Made by a program: the position numbers and the translations under genes. The notes beneath the pieces were generated by a model, which saw nothing but the letters and a program-made list of their open reading frames with translations, was not told the origin of the DNA and made no database searches. A DNA stretch of 64,000 nt from Chlorops oryzae (lineage: Eukaryota > Arthropoda > Insecta > Diptera > Chloropidae), in contig CM035808.1 of the NCBI GenBank assembly GCA_020466095.1, positions 24,386,796 through 24,450,795 on the forward strand, given 5' to 3'. How positions within the stretch are numbered: the stretch's first letter is position 1; each line of letters opens with the position of its first letter. This document shows positions 12,059 through 25,735 of this stretch, one piece after another.

Positions 12059-13303
12059 TTTAATATCAAAAAAAAAAAAAAAAAAAATATAATTTTATCT
12101 GATTTCAGTCATGTCTGATATGAATGTTCGCTGGGTTATGAATAAGAACAGGAATAGGTAAAAAGATCTCAGCTATTAATGCGGCTCGGAAAAAATGCCC
12201 AAAAAACGACAAAAAATAAATCATTTGAAATAATATTTTTGGAAATTCTTATTAAAATTTTCTTTCAATGAATCATTAACTGAAATCAATACGAAGAAAC
12301 CGCCTGAATAGAAAATATTTTCAATGAGTCTTAGCATAAGTGAAAGGCCTTAAGAATATTTTTCGGAGGAATGAGCTTAGAGCATTTTTTCATTGTGTCT
12401 AACAAACTTTTTTGTCTATTTTAGCGCGATTTTCCGAGCGCATCTCTTAAAACAAATTAATCGTGATTTGAACTCCTTGATCTGGAAATGGGTCCTCTTT
12501 AAAATTCATTAAGTTTATTTTTTTCGGTATTTTAGGTAAAACTCCTTATAGAATTTTAAAGCCTAATTTCAACCCATTTCTTCAAGGATATTTAAAGCTT
12601 AACGCTGAAAAAGCTTTGAATATGACATTTAAAAAAAAAAATGTTCTGTCAGCACTTTTTGAAAAAGTTTTTCAGTGTCGACCACCACACCACCGCTTTT
12701 CACATCATAAATTGTCATTACCACACGTAATGGCAGTTCTGCAAAAAAATCGCAATCAATGCATGAGACTCATTATCGATTGTCCCCAGTGAACGGACGA
12801 AATCATTTCGGAAACTTTTGCCGCTGCTAATGAAGAGTCACTCGTCAAGCGAACAAAAAAGTACAAAAAAAAAAAAACGAAATTAACAAAAAGTTATTGC
12901 ACTCATTTTAGCTTTAATAGTGCTGGGCAAGACAAAGTGACATGCCACAAAATTGAAGCATCCACCCACAAGATTCCAGTGGCGAAGCATCGCGCCCATC
13001 TGACGTCGCAGCGCATTATTACGCATGGGATTATTAAGCTTCCCACATTTTCGAGTGACCTCATAATTTTAAAGTACTATTTTATAAAATGACAAACGAA
13101 ACCACGCAGCTAACTATAATTTCTCTTGATTCCCACAAAGCCAGTGACTTCGAATTCATGTCGCCAGCACGCTTCAACGCGCCGCATAACTCCTTCCATC
13201 GCAAAACATCTGTTTTGCATGTCAACCGCGAAAATGAACAACAAAAGGGGGGGAAAAAAACACAAAAATGGGAAAAACATTCAACGAAAATGGAGAAAAG
13301 AGA

Positions 13304-13344
13304 AAGAGAGAGAGAGAGAGAGAGACCGAGCGAGAGAGAGAGAA
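13304..13344. repeat. GA microsatellite
   Basis: Interrupted (GA)n run in a region where long frames on both strands are composition artefacts. Confidence 0.85.
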
Positions 13345-14084
13345 ATGAACGCAATAGTAAAACATTGAACTGGAGCCGCGAAGGTTCAACGAGAGCCAAT
13401 GTGACGCCCAAAGTGGGCGGTAAAATTAGCAAGCAATCCAATCCGAAGGATAAAAAATCCAACGCATGACCCTAAGCCACCTTTAGGGGGAAACGGTTGG
13501 TGGGGAGGCAGCGGGTCCGAAGGAAAGGAAAAATGAAAATATCTGGCGGCTAAGAAATTCGCGTCGTCTTTCTTTGCATGCACGTGGAGCTGCCAACGAA
13601 AATATTCAAATCGTTTGCTTCACTGCCCACTGGAATGGTTGAAATATTCTGTTTTTCCGGTTGCCTACAACAGATTTGTTATTCTCATTCTTTTTTGGCG
13701 CCCCACACGCTTAAGGCCAATGTAGGGCCTTATTCTTTTCAGATTCCTCTTTAATTTTTTCGTTTTTCTGACTTTTAAACGTTTTCGAATGATTTATGAG
13801 ACGCATTTAAAATGCCATTTAAAACTCCGGACGAAGCATTTAATTCAGGGATCGTTGAATGTAAAGCATTTCATGTCATTCCCTAAAGTGGGAATATTTT
13901 TTTTCTTAGGTTCTACTTCTTTTATGCTCTGTGTCGCAATCACAATTCTTTTTTAAGAATTTCGACTTTCAGCATTTAAAAAAAAACTAACAATGATGAG
14001 ACCTTATCGTGGCGATATTTATGCGGTCAACAGATCTCACCAGATCATCGATCCATTCTATTCACAATGCTGTAGTCAGTGGAG

Positions 14085-14632
14085 CCACCACAAAACTAGC
14101 GATTTCACCAGTCACTGGTGGACGGCAACAGTCCCTCGCCTATCCACAACGCTATAGAATTTAACAAGGCGAAGTCATTGCCAGGGATGGGTCATTAACT
14201 TAAGCCTACCATTTCGCTAGCGAATAAAGACATGTGCTTTCTTTAATGGAGAGGAGCAGCTATTCAGCTAGGGAACTTCACTTCAGCACTAGTTCTTGGA
14301 GCATAGAAGAGAAACGAATAAATTCACTAGACCTCCCAAATCGGGTGGTTTGAGCTTTTTTGCATTTCTACATTCTTACATTTAAAATATTTGTATGTTT
14401 CCCACCATTTGGCATCACTGAAGTCAGACGTAGTGAGTCATGACTCATGAGTGAGTACAAATACTCGTCCAAACTGAGCAAAAGGCTTCCTATATTTAAT
14501 TTGAAACGAGTATAGCCTGTCAATTATTCTATTTCTTATGGTTAGCCAAATGGCTAGCCACCAAAGACTAGCATAATGGAAGGTTACACATTTCGGTCGC
14601 GACCTACTGACTACAGGGAATTGCTTTAAATA
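14085..14632. repeat. dispersed repeat R1, copy 1 (empty site for a MITE)
   Basis: Matches 47444-48508 closely, from CCACCACAAAACTAGCG to GAATTGCTTTAAA. At the point where the other copy holds a 466-bp MITE, this copy has an uninterrupted GCTTCCTATATTTAATTTG. Class unknown; no open frame. Confidence 0.8.
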
Positions 14633-15844
14633 ATTTGCAGTAAATAATTTCCAAAAAAAAAATTTTAATTAAATTAACGCCTACACACACATACCTTTTC
14701 AACATTTTATCCAATCGATGGGGCAACCCAATTTCTGTTAGCCCGACACCTCCCGATAAGGAATTTCTTTTCCCAATTTTTTTTTTTTTTTTTTTTCAAA
14801 CAAATTGTTTTCAGTATTTTATTTGCTTTTCACCTTGGGCGAAAAACTCATCGGCACATAAGAAAATAGATCAAAAAGAAAAAAATCCGAAAAAAAAAAT
14901 TCCTTGTGTTTATTTTATTTACATGCCCTGAAAAGGTTTCATTGTTCCGCATTCTCTCCTTTGTGTTAGGGGCTCCTTTCACTTTGTTCTGTCGACACTC
15001 GTCAAAGTGCATGAAACGATAGCATCGATTCGTCTGCGTAGAATGAATTTCGTGCTTAAAAAATTCATTTATACACTCAATTTCGTATGTAATCGATACT
15101 TTGGCATCTCAAGTCTTTTACGTCGCAGAAGCTTTAAAGAAAAAAAACCAGAACTCACCCAGCAGAAAAAGCAAGGCAAAAACAAAAAAAAAACAACGAA
15201 AAAACAATTATTGAAGGACTGAACGAACAGGAGCAGAGGCGCAATACGAGTACTTAAGCACGCAACGCAAATAAAAGTAATGGGCCGGCTTCCTTTAGTA
15301 TTGAGACGATGCTTAAGCTACTTATTTACTCTCCTATTTTTAGTTCTAAGGTATTTTTTTTTTTAATATTTTTGTCGAAGCTCAAAGCTTTTCGAAAAAT
15401 CTGATTTCATTAGTAGCAAAAGTTTTTCCCGCTGAGCTCAAAGTTTTCGAGACACGCGCTCTTTGACATTGAAAAGTTCCTCCTTCCGGTCTAAGCAGCG
15501 GAGATAAAGTCGTCGTCCGCGGCATCATTCGCCTGTGGGCGTTTTGACAGTCTAGAAATTTTCCGATTTTTCTTGACTATTTTTTCATTTTCATTCTTCT
15601 TGCCGTTTTTCGTTTATTTTATTTTTTTTTCTTTTTACTTTTAACTCATATTCAATAAATTCAAATTTTCTACTCGAGCGGGCTTGCTCGTACCATAAAT
15701 CTCTATTTTGCTCATTTTTAGAATTTTTTTTTTTGTACATAAAAGGAAAAATAGGAACAATTTTCTTTTTCTGCCGAAAGAGCTTCAGCCAAGTTTATAT
15801 GAGACTAAATGGCAAAAAGTTTTTAAGAAGCCTGAAAGTCTTTT

Positions 15845-16008
15845 CAGGGAGACATAAATTAAAATTATTGCTTAGAGATAAACATCATAATGCATAATGA
15901 TGGCATTTTTTCTGGCAATTTCTACGAACTTTTTTTGTAAATTAAAATGGAGCCTACTATTTTGAGTATTTTTCTTTGAACTGTGAACTTCGAAGACATT
16001 AAAAAAAA
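15845..16008 (+). repeat. dispersed repeat R3, copy 1
   Basis: Similar to 24292-24448: ATTGCTTAGAGATAAACATC, CTGGCAATTTC, ATTTTGAGTATTTTTCTTTG, GAACTTCGAAGACATTA in the same order. Confidence 0.65.
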
Positions 16009-16255
16009 GCCCCAACACTAAACTTATCTTAGCGTAAGTTTATTTAAGACAAAATATATTTCGATCTAAAACTCGAGAAAAGAGTAGACAACATTTCGAC
16101 AACAGAAGAAAAATAGAGAAAAATTTTTTATTTGTGAAATTTGCTTAAATCAAGGCGCCTTAATGGGTTAATATGCCTTTTTTATGGGAGGATAATTTCG
16201 CACTGAAGCGTTTATATTGTTTTGCAGGAGGTACAGTTATCGACCAATAGCCTTG

Positions 16256-16310
16256 GCTACCACCAATGGTGACACACTTAGGCACCAAATCGGCCCGTTG
16301 TGATACCACT
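16256..16310 (-). mobile_element. SINE 3'-end fragment
   Basis: The minus strand reads GTGGTATCACAACGGGCCG and then GGTGCCTAAGTGTG, the tail of the SINE family seen at 26665 and 49836; the tRNA-like head is missing. Confidence 0.55.
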
Positions 16311-16459
16311 GATAGCCTTGTTCATAGAAATATTTCTTATTAAAATGCTGATAAAATTCAAATTTTCAATACAAAAAAATTCTTTTTCGGTAAGAAATTC
16401 AACACAAAAAATCTTCATCCTTGCGGGACTGCTGAGAAGATAGTGTTTTCTATCGAATA

Positions 16460-16590
16460 AAGTCGAACTTCCGTATAGTGAACGTCTATACAATGAAGTT
16501 CTCCCTGCTATGAAATAATTTCAAACGCACAGCTTTTTTGTTCCACTTTCAGTGTACGTGATAATAATTTCTGTATTGTAATTTCGACTG
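16460..16590. mobile_element. pogo-like MITE
   Basis: 131 bp between TA dinucleotides; ends AAGTCGAACTT and CAGTCGAAATT. CAGTCGAA starts are common in pogo/Tigger-type elements. Confidence 0.6.
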
Positions 16591-19020
16591 TATTGAATTC
16601 ATCAGTCGTGTTCTAAATGAATATTCCCCTAGAATTTTTCCCCTAGAAATTTTTTTTTTCACGCAAAAAGGAAGCTTTCTAAACGTCAATGGCAGCGAAA
16701 GTGTGATGAGCTTTGATTAAAAATTTTTGATAATTTTGTTCCCTTTATATTCCTCCTCCAGTGTGTTTAGAATGGAAAAATTGTTTTCAAATACGCAGGG
16801 GAAAATTCCCCGTGAATATTTCGAATCAAGCTGTATGTTTATAAAAACAATTACAAATCTTATGTCCCCCTTATGGAGCGACGACTTCAGGATTTCATTA
16901 TCAGCTCAATTTTTGAGACTGGGTAAAGATGGGTGAAAGGTGAATGGGTTTAATGGGTTTACTAATCAATTAATATTTAATAATTCGATTTGTTAAATAA
17001 AAAGAAAATATTTAGAGTCTCCCAAACAAAAAAGAATAATTACAATATTAATATAGTACCAATTACTTTTATACAAGTTTTATTTCACCCTTCAGTTTGA
17101 AGCTTAAGGGCGCCTACAAAAAAAAAAATAAACAGTTTAAAACATTTAAGAGTTCAACCTATTTAAATGCCTTCTGAACAACAACAATAGAAGCAATAAA
17201 TGCCGAAGCAAATTAAAAGTGCCGTCATTTAGTACCGATTACCATTGTCTTACTTAAATCTGCATGCCATTTACAAGTTTTATCATCCGGCCGAACTTAA
17301 AAGCACTTAATGATTCCCATTTTATGATGGGAGTTTTTTTTTTTTTTTAAAAGATGCCCTGCATTAAGGATGCCGCCGTATGCCCCAAAGTCTAACCTGT
17401 CTGAAATAGAGACAAAAGAACTAGTTCAAATGTCAGCAGTATTTCCAAGCGAAAACGGTAGCGAAATTGTACTGAACCTAAGTATACTACTTATGTTATA
17501 TACCATATTTATTAGACGTCAGTAGTCCGATTTCCTCGAACATGAATGATATAGGCAATTTTCTCAATGCGAGGCACCAGCTGCCGTAAAAACTAGAGAG
17601 TGTTTAAGCTCTCTCTGGGACTCTGTCTGTTTGCTATAAAAAAAATTTTTTTTTTGACTACCCAAGCGAGGAGTTGAACTCGAGCCTTTGGATTGCTTGG
17701 CGCTTATCCTCATTCGGCAGAATTTTGACAATTTGTCTGAGAAATAAACCTTTGTGCTACCGACACTCTACTTTACATTAAATCTACGCATGGTACCAAC
17801 GCTAGTACCTAGGTGTACTTGATAGTTTTTCCCTACGACTTTGCATAACTGGCTAGTAGTGATGTTGCCATTTCCTGCCAGGTCGCTTCGCATCTTGTTT
17901 TCTTTTTGATTTGTTGCTTACTTGTATGGACTGGTTTAACACATACCCCCTTTTTGTGTCCATTTTCCTGGATAAAGCTTAAGCTCATCGTATAAATCCT
18001 TGCAACGATTGTGTGAGTTGTGCGTACGTTTGTATTGCACCATTATAAGGAATAACATATTTTCCACGATGACTTTTTTATAAGAGTTTTTCACATTTTT
18101 CGCAAATACCACACTTTTCCGCAGCTTCAGGCTGCTTCACTGCTTTATTATTTTATTTATTTTTTTATCTTCTTTTTTTTTTTTTTGTTATTTATTCATG
18201 TTTTTTAATGTACTAAATTTCTTTATTCGTCCTTTTTTCATAAATTTTTTTATTTATTTGCGTTTACCCTCTCATTGTTATTTATAGAGTCAAGAGGACA
18301 TTTACAATAAATATTTTTACTGTGGTTCATGGAATTTCATTTTGCGATAAGCGAAATTTTTTTCATCCTTTTTTTATTATTTTTTGTTTTGGTTTTTTTT
18401 TTTTTTAGTTCAATCAAGCACTTCACTGAAGTTTGTCAGTTTTTCGTTGGATTTTTGACATTGCAGGCGAATTTTTCCTTTTTTTCCATATGGAAATTTA
18501 TTCATGAAGTAGCTGTACGGGTTTCCTCTCGTTCTCCATTCATTTTTTTTATTTTTTATTCTCTGTCTCTTTTGGACAAAGCGTAGGTTCATATATGTAA
18601 GGATAAAATATTATTTATGATTTATGAATATACATATATTTCGAAATACTTGTATACAATATAAGTAAATATGTACGATTGTGTATAGGGCAGTGCATGC
18701 AATTTTTATCACATCGTTTTGATGCGAATTCGCTCGTAGGCCATCCATTCACTGATGTGTCGAATCGGAATGAATTATTTAAACGGAAATGCGGTTAACA
18801 TTAATTTTAAACCATTAATTATTGAAGGAAATCATAAGCAGATTTTGTTTCTTCGTTTTTCTGTGAAATTTAATAAGATTTATTTATAACAATAACGTAG
18901 CGATAGTGTTTAATTTATTCAATGTTTTATTGATTTTCGAATTAGAATTGAAAGCACTCAAGCATAAACATCAAGTTCTTTGAAATAAAAGCCCTTTCCT
19001 TTTTTAATGCCACTGAGCAC

Positions 19021-19900
19021 TTTTTATACCCGACACACTTGTCGAGGGTATATTGCGTTTGTTGGGTTGTGTGTAACACCCAGAACCAGTCGAGATAGAC
19101 TATACAAAATGTATATAGAAATGATCAGCGTCACTAGGAGATTCGATTTAGCCATGTCCGTCTGTCTGTCTGTCCGTCTGTTCTGTCTGTCCGTCTGTCT
19201 GTCTGTCTGTCTGTCTGTTCTGTCTGTATACAGTTATCTTATCGAAGGAGTTGAGCTATCTCAACAAAATTTTGTATGCGTGCTCACGGGGACATGAGTA
19301 AGACTAAGTTCGAGAATGGGCCCGATCGGACCATTTTTATGACCTCCAGTACTAGGGTCTGTTACGAAAATCACAAAAACTGCTCTAAAATCGGTAGTTT
19401 TTTCAAGATATTTTGATGAAATTTGGCATTTGAACAATTTTAGGCCAATTAATGTGATATCAAAAATCAGAAAATGGGCGTGGCAGAAGCGTTTTTCGAA
19501 AATTGTCTCCTACTCCCGAAACGCCTATGGACTTGAACGAAAATTGGCACTTATACTTCCTTTGTAACCATAAACATCCTGCCCAAAATTTTCTGGAATG
19601 GTTCATTATTAAGGGTACCTCCAGTACTAGTCTGTCACAAAAATCCGAAAATGGCCCAAAATCTGACTTTTTCCAAATATTTCAATGAAACTTAGAATTT
19701 GCGCGTATATTTAAGCCTCCGATTAGATTTCCAAAAATTGGAAAAGTGGCGTGGCAAACTTTTTCATAAAGAAATTTAAAAAAAATGCGTATATGCCCCT
19801 ATGCCTTAACAACTTCTGATATTAAAAATTATTTGAATATGTGTGTCTGTGTCGGTATTCATTTGTCAGGCTTGCCTGACATAACACCCTTACTTGTTTT
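19021..19900 (+). mobile_element. DINE-1/HINE-like (Helentron-related) repeat, copy 1
   Basis: Starts TTTTTATACCCGACACAC with a small hairpin (CGACA...TCGAGGGTATA), has a (GTCT/GTCC)n core at about 19157-19225, and ends with the stem-loop TCAGGCTTGCCTGA followed by TTACTTGTTTT. The subterminal CCGACAC is mirrored by GTGTCGG before the 3' stem-loop. Subterminal inverted repeats, a GTCY microsatellite and a 3' hairpin are the known architecture of DINE-1 elements. It aligns over its length with 50193-51045. Confidence 0.75.
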
Positions 19901-20156
19901 TAAATCTTTTTATTTTTATTTAATTACCTCATCAAAAAACCATCAGTCGTGGTGTTGCAGCAATGAAATTGTTTAAAACTCATTTCGCTTTTTCACATCG
20001 AAATTTAAATTCGTTAAAATTTAAAATTGGAAAAAAATTCGCTCTAAATCGAAATCGATCATAAAAAAGCTTTCATTTGAACGGGATACCACCAGTCTAT
20101 AAAAGTCGAAAAAAATCTGAAAAAAATCTGAAAAAAAATGAAAAATTTTGATCCTC

Positions 20157-21000
20157 AAAGCATTGCTTGATATGATTGGAATCTGTATTATATTAATTTA
20201 ATTGAATTCAATTTAATTTTGTTCTTTTTTCAGTCACTTTACACCAATTTCCTGCTACATTGATAACGCCATTGAAAATTTTGGTCGATTTTTGGTGAAT
20301 GATAACACAGTCTACAGTACTTTTTCCCAGGACATCTGAATTTATTTTTCTTATGGACTTTAGCCTTCTAAGTACGGCAAAAAATATTTGAAAATTTTTA
20401 ATTTAAGCGATTTTTAAATATTTGTTTGCCAAGGAATCAGCTTTAAATAAAAAATGCGCTAACATTTTATCTGGTTGACGATTAAGGGTGGTTGTCTCAT
20501 TGGAGAAAAATTTGTTGTCCATTTTTTTTTGCATTTTTTTATAGCAAGGCTATTTGAGAATATAGCGCTAAAAGGATTTTCTGGAATTCGAAATACATAG
20601 TTTGGAAGATAAAGCCTTCTTTGTCCAGCAAGGTTTGCGGTAAAACGAGTAATTTTTCGTTGCTTAAAATTTTAAACGCATTTATCTCGAAACCACTTTT
20701 TTGAACTGATGGCCATGATTTCACCAGTTTAACTGGACCAATTTTAATGAATCAAAGTGGATTCGATGCAGAATTATTACCACTTTCGGGTGACCCTTAA
20801 TCACAATTTTACAAAATTTTTTACAAATTTTTTTTTACACCGAATTGCAAAAAATGTACCCGAACTCGTTGAATCATTTCTTAATTGCCGCCATTTTGTA
20901 AAAAAAAAATTAAAAAATTTTTACATTACCGATAATATCTTTCCTGATTACATCCAAATTTAAATTGTCATTAAATAAATTGAACAAAATTCGTTAATCG
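20157..21000. repeat. tandem duplication, first unit
   Basis: About 0.85 kb that aligns colinearly with 21093-22045 (shared TTTGGTCGATTTTTGG-like, AAATATTTGTTTGCCAAGG, AAAAAATGCGCTA, GTGGATTCGATGCAGAATTA words). Intronic repeat of unknown class; open frames in it are short and frame-broken. Confidence 0.75.
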
Positions 21001-21092
21001 AATGTCGTAAAGTTTCATTTGAAGGGACGACAATTAAAGTTTCGATAAAAAACTAAATTATCTTATTAAAAAAATGAAAATTTGTACCTAAA

Positions 21093-22045
21093 GCATTAGC
21101 TTAAGATTGCGAATCGTATATATATTATATTCTAATATGAATAATCAATTTACATTTTTGTTCTTTTCTTCATGTCATTTACACAATTTCTGTCTTGATA
21201 CTGCCATTGAATCTTCTTGGTCGATTTTTGGTTCGAATGATAACATCAGTCATTACAGTACATTTTTCCCATGGACATCTGGAAATTCCAAAATATTTTT
21301 CTTATGGAGTCTTTCGCCTTCTAAGTGTTCAGGTTCAAAAATCACGTATTTGAAAATTTTTTCATTTTTAATGCGATATTTTAAATATTTGTTTGCCAAG
21401 GTAATTCAGCTTTGCAAATAAAAAATGCGCTATACATTTTATCTGAGTATAGAAAACGATTAAGGGTGGTATGTCTCATTCGTGATGAAAAATTTGATTG
21501 TCCATTTTTTTTTGCATTGTTTTTGCCAATAGCACTAGGTTAAATTTGTCAGACCACCATTCGCGAATTCGCAAAAGATTGATTTTCTTTGATTGAGTAT
21601 TCGCAGCTAATACAAATGTCTTAAGGGTAAAATTACAAGCCATTCGATTCGCAAATGATTCCTATTGCAATGGTTTTCGCAGCTAAAACGAGTAATTTCC
21701 TTAGCGTTGCTTAAAATTTATCAAGACCACATTTGCGAATCTCGCAAACCACTTGATTTTCAACTGATGTGCCATTGAGTATTACGCAGCTTAACGACCA
21801 ATTTTAATGTCCTCTAAGTGGATTCGATGCAGAATTATCAGACCACCATTTCGGGTGACCCTAATCGCAATTTACAAATTTTTTACACTATTTTATTGGT
21901 ATTTACGCGAATTGCAAACAAAATGTACCTCGAACTCGTTAAATCATTTCTTAATGACCGCCATTTTGTGAAATTCGCAAAAAAGATTTTCAACTATTTG
22001 AAGTTGATATTTCGCAGCTAGCATTGCCTCTAACGGTCTAAATTC
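21093..22045. repeat. tandem duplication, second unit with extra TTCGCA motifs
   Basis: Second unit of the duplication at 20157-21000, longer because of many small insertions, including at least four degenerate segments of the form TTCGCAAA..GATTTTC...TTTCGCAGCTAA (about 21571, 21650, 21740, 21978). Confidence 0.7.
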
Positions 22046-24291
22046 TGATTATGAGCCCTTCGCGAATTTTTTGCTTATATAATCTCGAGTTTCTAGAACA
22101 ATATTCGAGACAGAGTAAGGTATAAATAGATATCCAAGCTAGACAACGAAAACTTGCAGGATTTTTCGTTAAGGTAATCTTTCTAACATTTGAAGGCCTG
22201 AGAAATAGTATGCTTGCAATCGGCCCTTTGCCGATATAAAAACAATATTGATTTTTTTTTACTAATTTTCATTAATTCTGACTCCAATAAAAAAAAATTG
22301 AAAAAGCTCTTTTCGTTTTATGTCAGGAATTTTAAAAGGAATGGTCCATAAACAACCTAGCCAAGGAGATAACCCCCTTAAATGGAAAATTTAAGAAATT
22401 TTCTGGAAAAATATGTATTTTTTAAGGTCTATAGAATCTAATTTTCTTGGCCGATCTTAAAACTATGAAAGAAAAAATCTTGGAAGGGTTAATTTTCTTT
22501 AGTTTGAGCGATATTTTGTTGCAATCGGATGATGCATTGTCGAGTTCTGCGCAAAAAAAGCTGCAATGCGCACTTGAAAAAAATTTTTCTCGCAAAATTC
22601 AATATAAAAAGAGGTCTTCCATAAAAATTAAAAAAAAATATTTTCTTGGTATTCAAAAGACCAAAGTCAATAAGAAAAGTGTGTTACGAAAATCTGAAAA
22701 AATAAAAATCAAATATTTGTAAACTAGTGTAGTTTACCTATGAACCCATCACCACCTCAGAGCCTTATATAAAATACTTCAGCATATCATAAAAAAGCTT
22801 TTAGGTGAAAAACATATTTTCATATTTACTTTAAAAAAAATTTTTTTAAGGGATTTTGTTTTTTGTCACCAAAAGGAGGAAAAACTTTATTGAAAAATGG
22901 TAAAACTGTGTCAACACTGGCCACTGAAAAGTTTCAAATTACTTAAAATGCAATAAATTCGCTTAAAAAAAAATTTTATCTCATGCATATAATAGTGGCA
23001 AAATGTCCTTTGGCTTTGTGTCCTTCTAAATCGCATTCCTCACGTTATTTGTACTTCTTGTCATAAGGTAATGACGAAAAAAATAATTTCTTTTTTATGG
23101 CTTTATTAAAAGTAATCCATCAACAAAGAGATGACAGATAATATTCGTTATGCTTTAACATTTGGAACCCTCAAAGACATACATATGTACATAGTTCACA
23201 CAAAGCGTACAAAAGAGTAAAATTCTTAGCATACTCTCGAGCGCTTTGCATGAGAAATTTCAAATATGATCGATTACACTGACACTGCGATTAACAAAGC
23301 TGCTACCTCCGCAGCCAGAGAAGCTGTAAAATGCTTGACCAAACAAGCATATCGCATGGCCAATCTCTCACTTGCTACATTACATTCTGATATACCATAA
23401 TAGCGCATCCTGGGATCCGTTTTACTTACCCTAAATGCAGTTGCTATTCAGCATGTCATCAGCCCAGCATCGGCTCGGTTCGGTTCGGTTCAGAGTGCTC
23501 ACTTCTTTCATTGAAGTCGCGTGAAGTTCTTGTGTGCCGTGCCCAGACTCGTGCATGTGCATGAGCGTCTGATTGATGCACTGACAGGTAAAATAGACAT
23601 TTACAGACAAATCGATCATATCCGTCGTTTTGAAAGTGATTTTTCCGCCTTTTCCGACACACCCATCCGCAAAAAATGCTGGATATACATTTGTTATTGC
23701 TCTCTCTTTCTGTCGATTTTGATTTTCTTTTTTCGCCAGCACTTTTCCAAGTGTTTTCATTTCGATGAAAAAGATTTTCTCGCAATTTTGTGTGTCCCTG
23801 ATTATGTGTTCCAGAAAATGATGGATTGCTCGTTGAATACACATTAAAAAAATAGAGAAAATCGGCCGTGAGTGGCGATTTGAATGAGTGAATGATTGGA
23901 TGGGTGAATGCATGAATGGAGCAGCTGATAAGCATTTGAACCATTATATTACAATATCGAGAAGTTCCTTTTTGATGTCGCTCTCCCCCGGGGAGAGGCT
24001 CTGGAAAGGATATGTAGGTGATGACAAAAAAGAAGTGGACGTAATACGGTCAAATTTGTTGTGTATCGATATCGCATTTTCCCTTCGTCAACAGTCATTT
24101 TAAATGAGTTTTTCTATGATATTGACTAAGATGGTTATGAATGAATGCGAAACAATTTATTAACCCTAATACTCACGCTTTAAAAAGAAATAATTTCATG
24201 TGAGTTTGTCTCTCAAGCAAGAACTCAAGTCGAATTTGTTATGATATCTACTGAATGACAAAAAAAAAATTGATAGACATTCATTTATGGG

Positions 24292-24448
24292 AGCATAAAT
24301 TTAAATTATTGCTGAGGGATAAACATCATACATAATTGATGCCAATTTTGCTGGCAATTTCAAGGATTTTTTTTTTGGCACTCAAAAAGAAGCCAATTAT
24401 TTTGAGTATTTTCCTTTGAACTTTGAACTTCGAAACCATTAGGAAAAA
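24292..24448 (+). repeat. dispersed repeat R3, copy 2
   Basis: Second copy of the repeat at 15845-16008, with small indels. Confidence 0.65.
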
Positions 24449-25678
24449 TCTATAATAAAAAATTTCTCTTAGTTGTAGTTCATTGAAGAAGAAATTTTTC
24501 TTTAAAAAATCTTCCACTTTACTTAAAATTCATTTAATCCTGAAACATTATTCTAAACGAATCCGTTTCTGATAATGTTTCTATCGTTCTATTTTAGAGG
24601 TAACATTTTTCTTTGAGCTTTGCTTCTCAGTGCAGTAAAGTGCGCTTAATTAAATAAAAATTTTTAATTTAAATTTTTTTATTGCTTGAAAAATTGTCCA
24701 TAACTGAAGACGCTGAACTGTCGCGGGTTAATCGCTATAATATGTAGTTCATAACATGGATTTTTGTTAAGAAACTTACATCACTTTGCTCGTACATCAG
24801 CGAATTTCATTGAGCAACTTCAGCTCACCTTAAGATCTCTACTTGTCCTTCTATATTAACCCTTTTATTTTTTAATATGAAAAATCATATTTCATAAAGC
24901 GAGTATGTCGTTGACGTTCCACTTTCATTAAAGTTTGATTCGTTCCTTTGAAACTTTTAAGCACAGCTAGGAGTAAAAGCAAAAGGAATAGCAAGTTTTT
25001 AAATAGAGGGCGAGAGTCGAGATGATAAAAGCGGAAGTTGCGTTTTGACTGACACGCTGTACTTCCGTCATTTGAACCTCGCTTCTTCTTCTTCAACTTC
25101 GAATGTATAGCAGGGCATGCGAATCTCTACACGAACGCATGCATGCATTCGCCATTCTACTAGAGTACTTGGAAGCACTACATGTCCTTCAAAGGCGGCT
25201 TATCATAGCTCATCAACATCTATCTTATGTAGCTACTAGCTACTCTTGTTTCTTTGTCACCTTCTTTTCTCTGCTAAGCACAACTCGAATGAAGACATGT
25301 TAATAATGCTGATAATGAAGTTGGAATAAGGCTTCGGGAAGCCCTCGCCCTCACTATCGCCTTCGCTCGAAGACGTATGTACTTCCTGTCTTTCAGCTCG
25401 CTCAGTTCTTAACTTGAATGCGTGTTCAATTATGCGGGGACTTTTGGAGCGCACTTGAAGCATGTTGCACGTTCATGCAGCGCAATGGGTTAGGGCTGTG
25501 CCGCTGCAGCAAAGAAAAGCGCTTTGTCAATACATACTTACTACGTAAAAGCAGCACAGTAGCATATTTATGATGAGCTGAGTTCTTGTTTCATATGCAC
25601 AGAATTGCATCGCATACATAGGTAAGAGATTAGCACGTAGGGAATCGCCTTTCATCATCTTCTTGGCATTCTTCTTCT

Positions 25679-25735
25679 TAATATTTATATATATATGTTT
25701 ATATATATATATATATTATATTATACATATATATA
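25679..25735. repeat. TA microsatellite
   Basis: Interrupted (TA)n tract. Confidence 0.85.

Larger units (their letters stand above)
9966..14084. other. intron, mostly unique apart from listed SINE, palindrome and GA repeat
   Basis: Two stretches rich in CCGGATA/TATCCGG words (10995-11060, 11520-11600) flank the SINE and may be one older repeat it entered. No gene. Confidence 0.45.
14633..19020. other. intron, no gene seen
   Basis: T-rich tracts (14780, 18175, 18385), listed MITE and repeats. A tRNA-like GAGTTGAACTCGAGCC at 17671-17686 on the minus strand could be another SINE head, too weak to call. Confidence 0.45.

Noticed and set aside
12520..12541. TATTTTAG-GTAAAA as a ratchet point
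   Set aside because: Weak donor and short, interrupted pyrimidine tract.
13082..13469. 126-codon frames on both strands
   Set aside because: Mutual shadows over a GA microsatellite; no domain, no splice or promoter context.
22447..22722. 91-codon Lys-rich frame
   Set aside because: Starts at TTG, AT-rich composition, no domain or gene signals.
23431..23944. 160- and 161-codon minus-strand frames
   Set aside because: Two overlapping frames with no recognisable family, low-complexity HTH/HSF wording and no gene signals.
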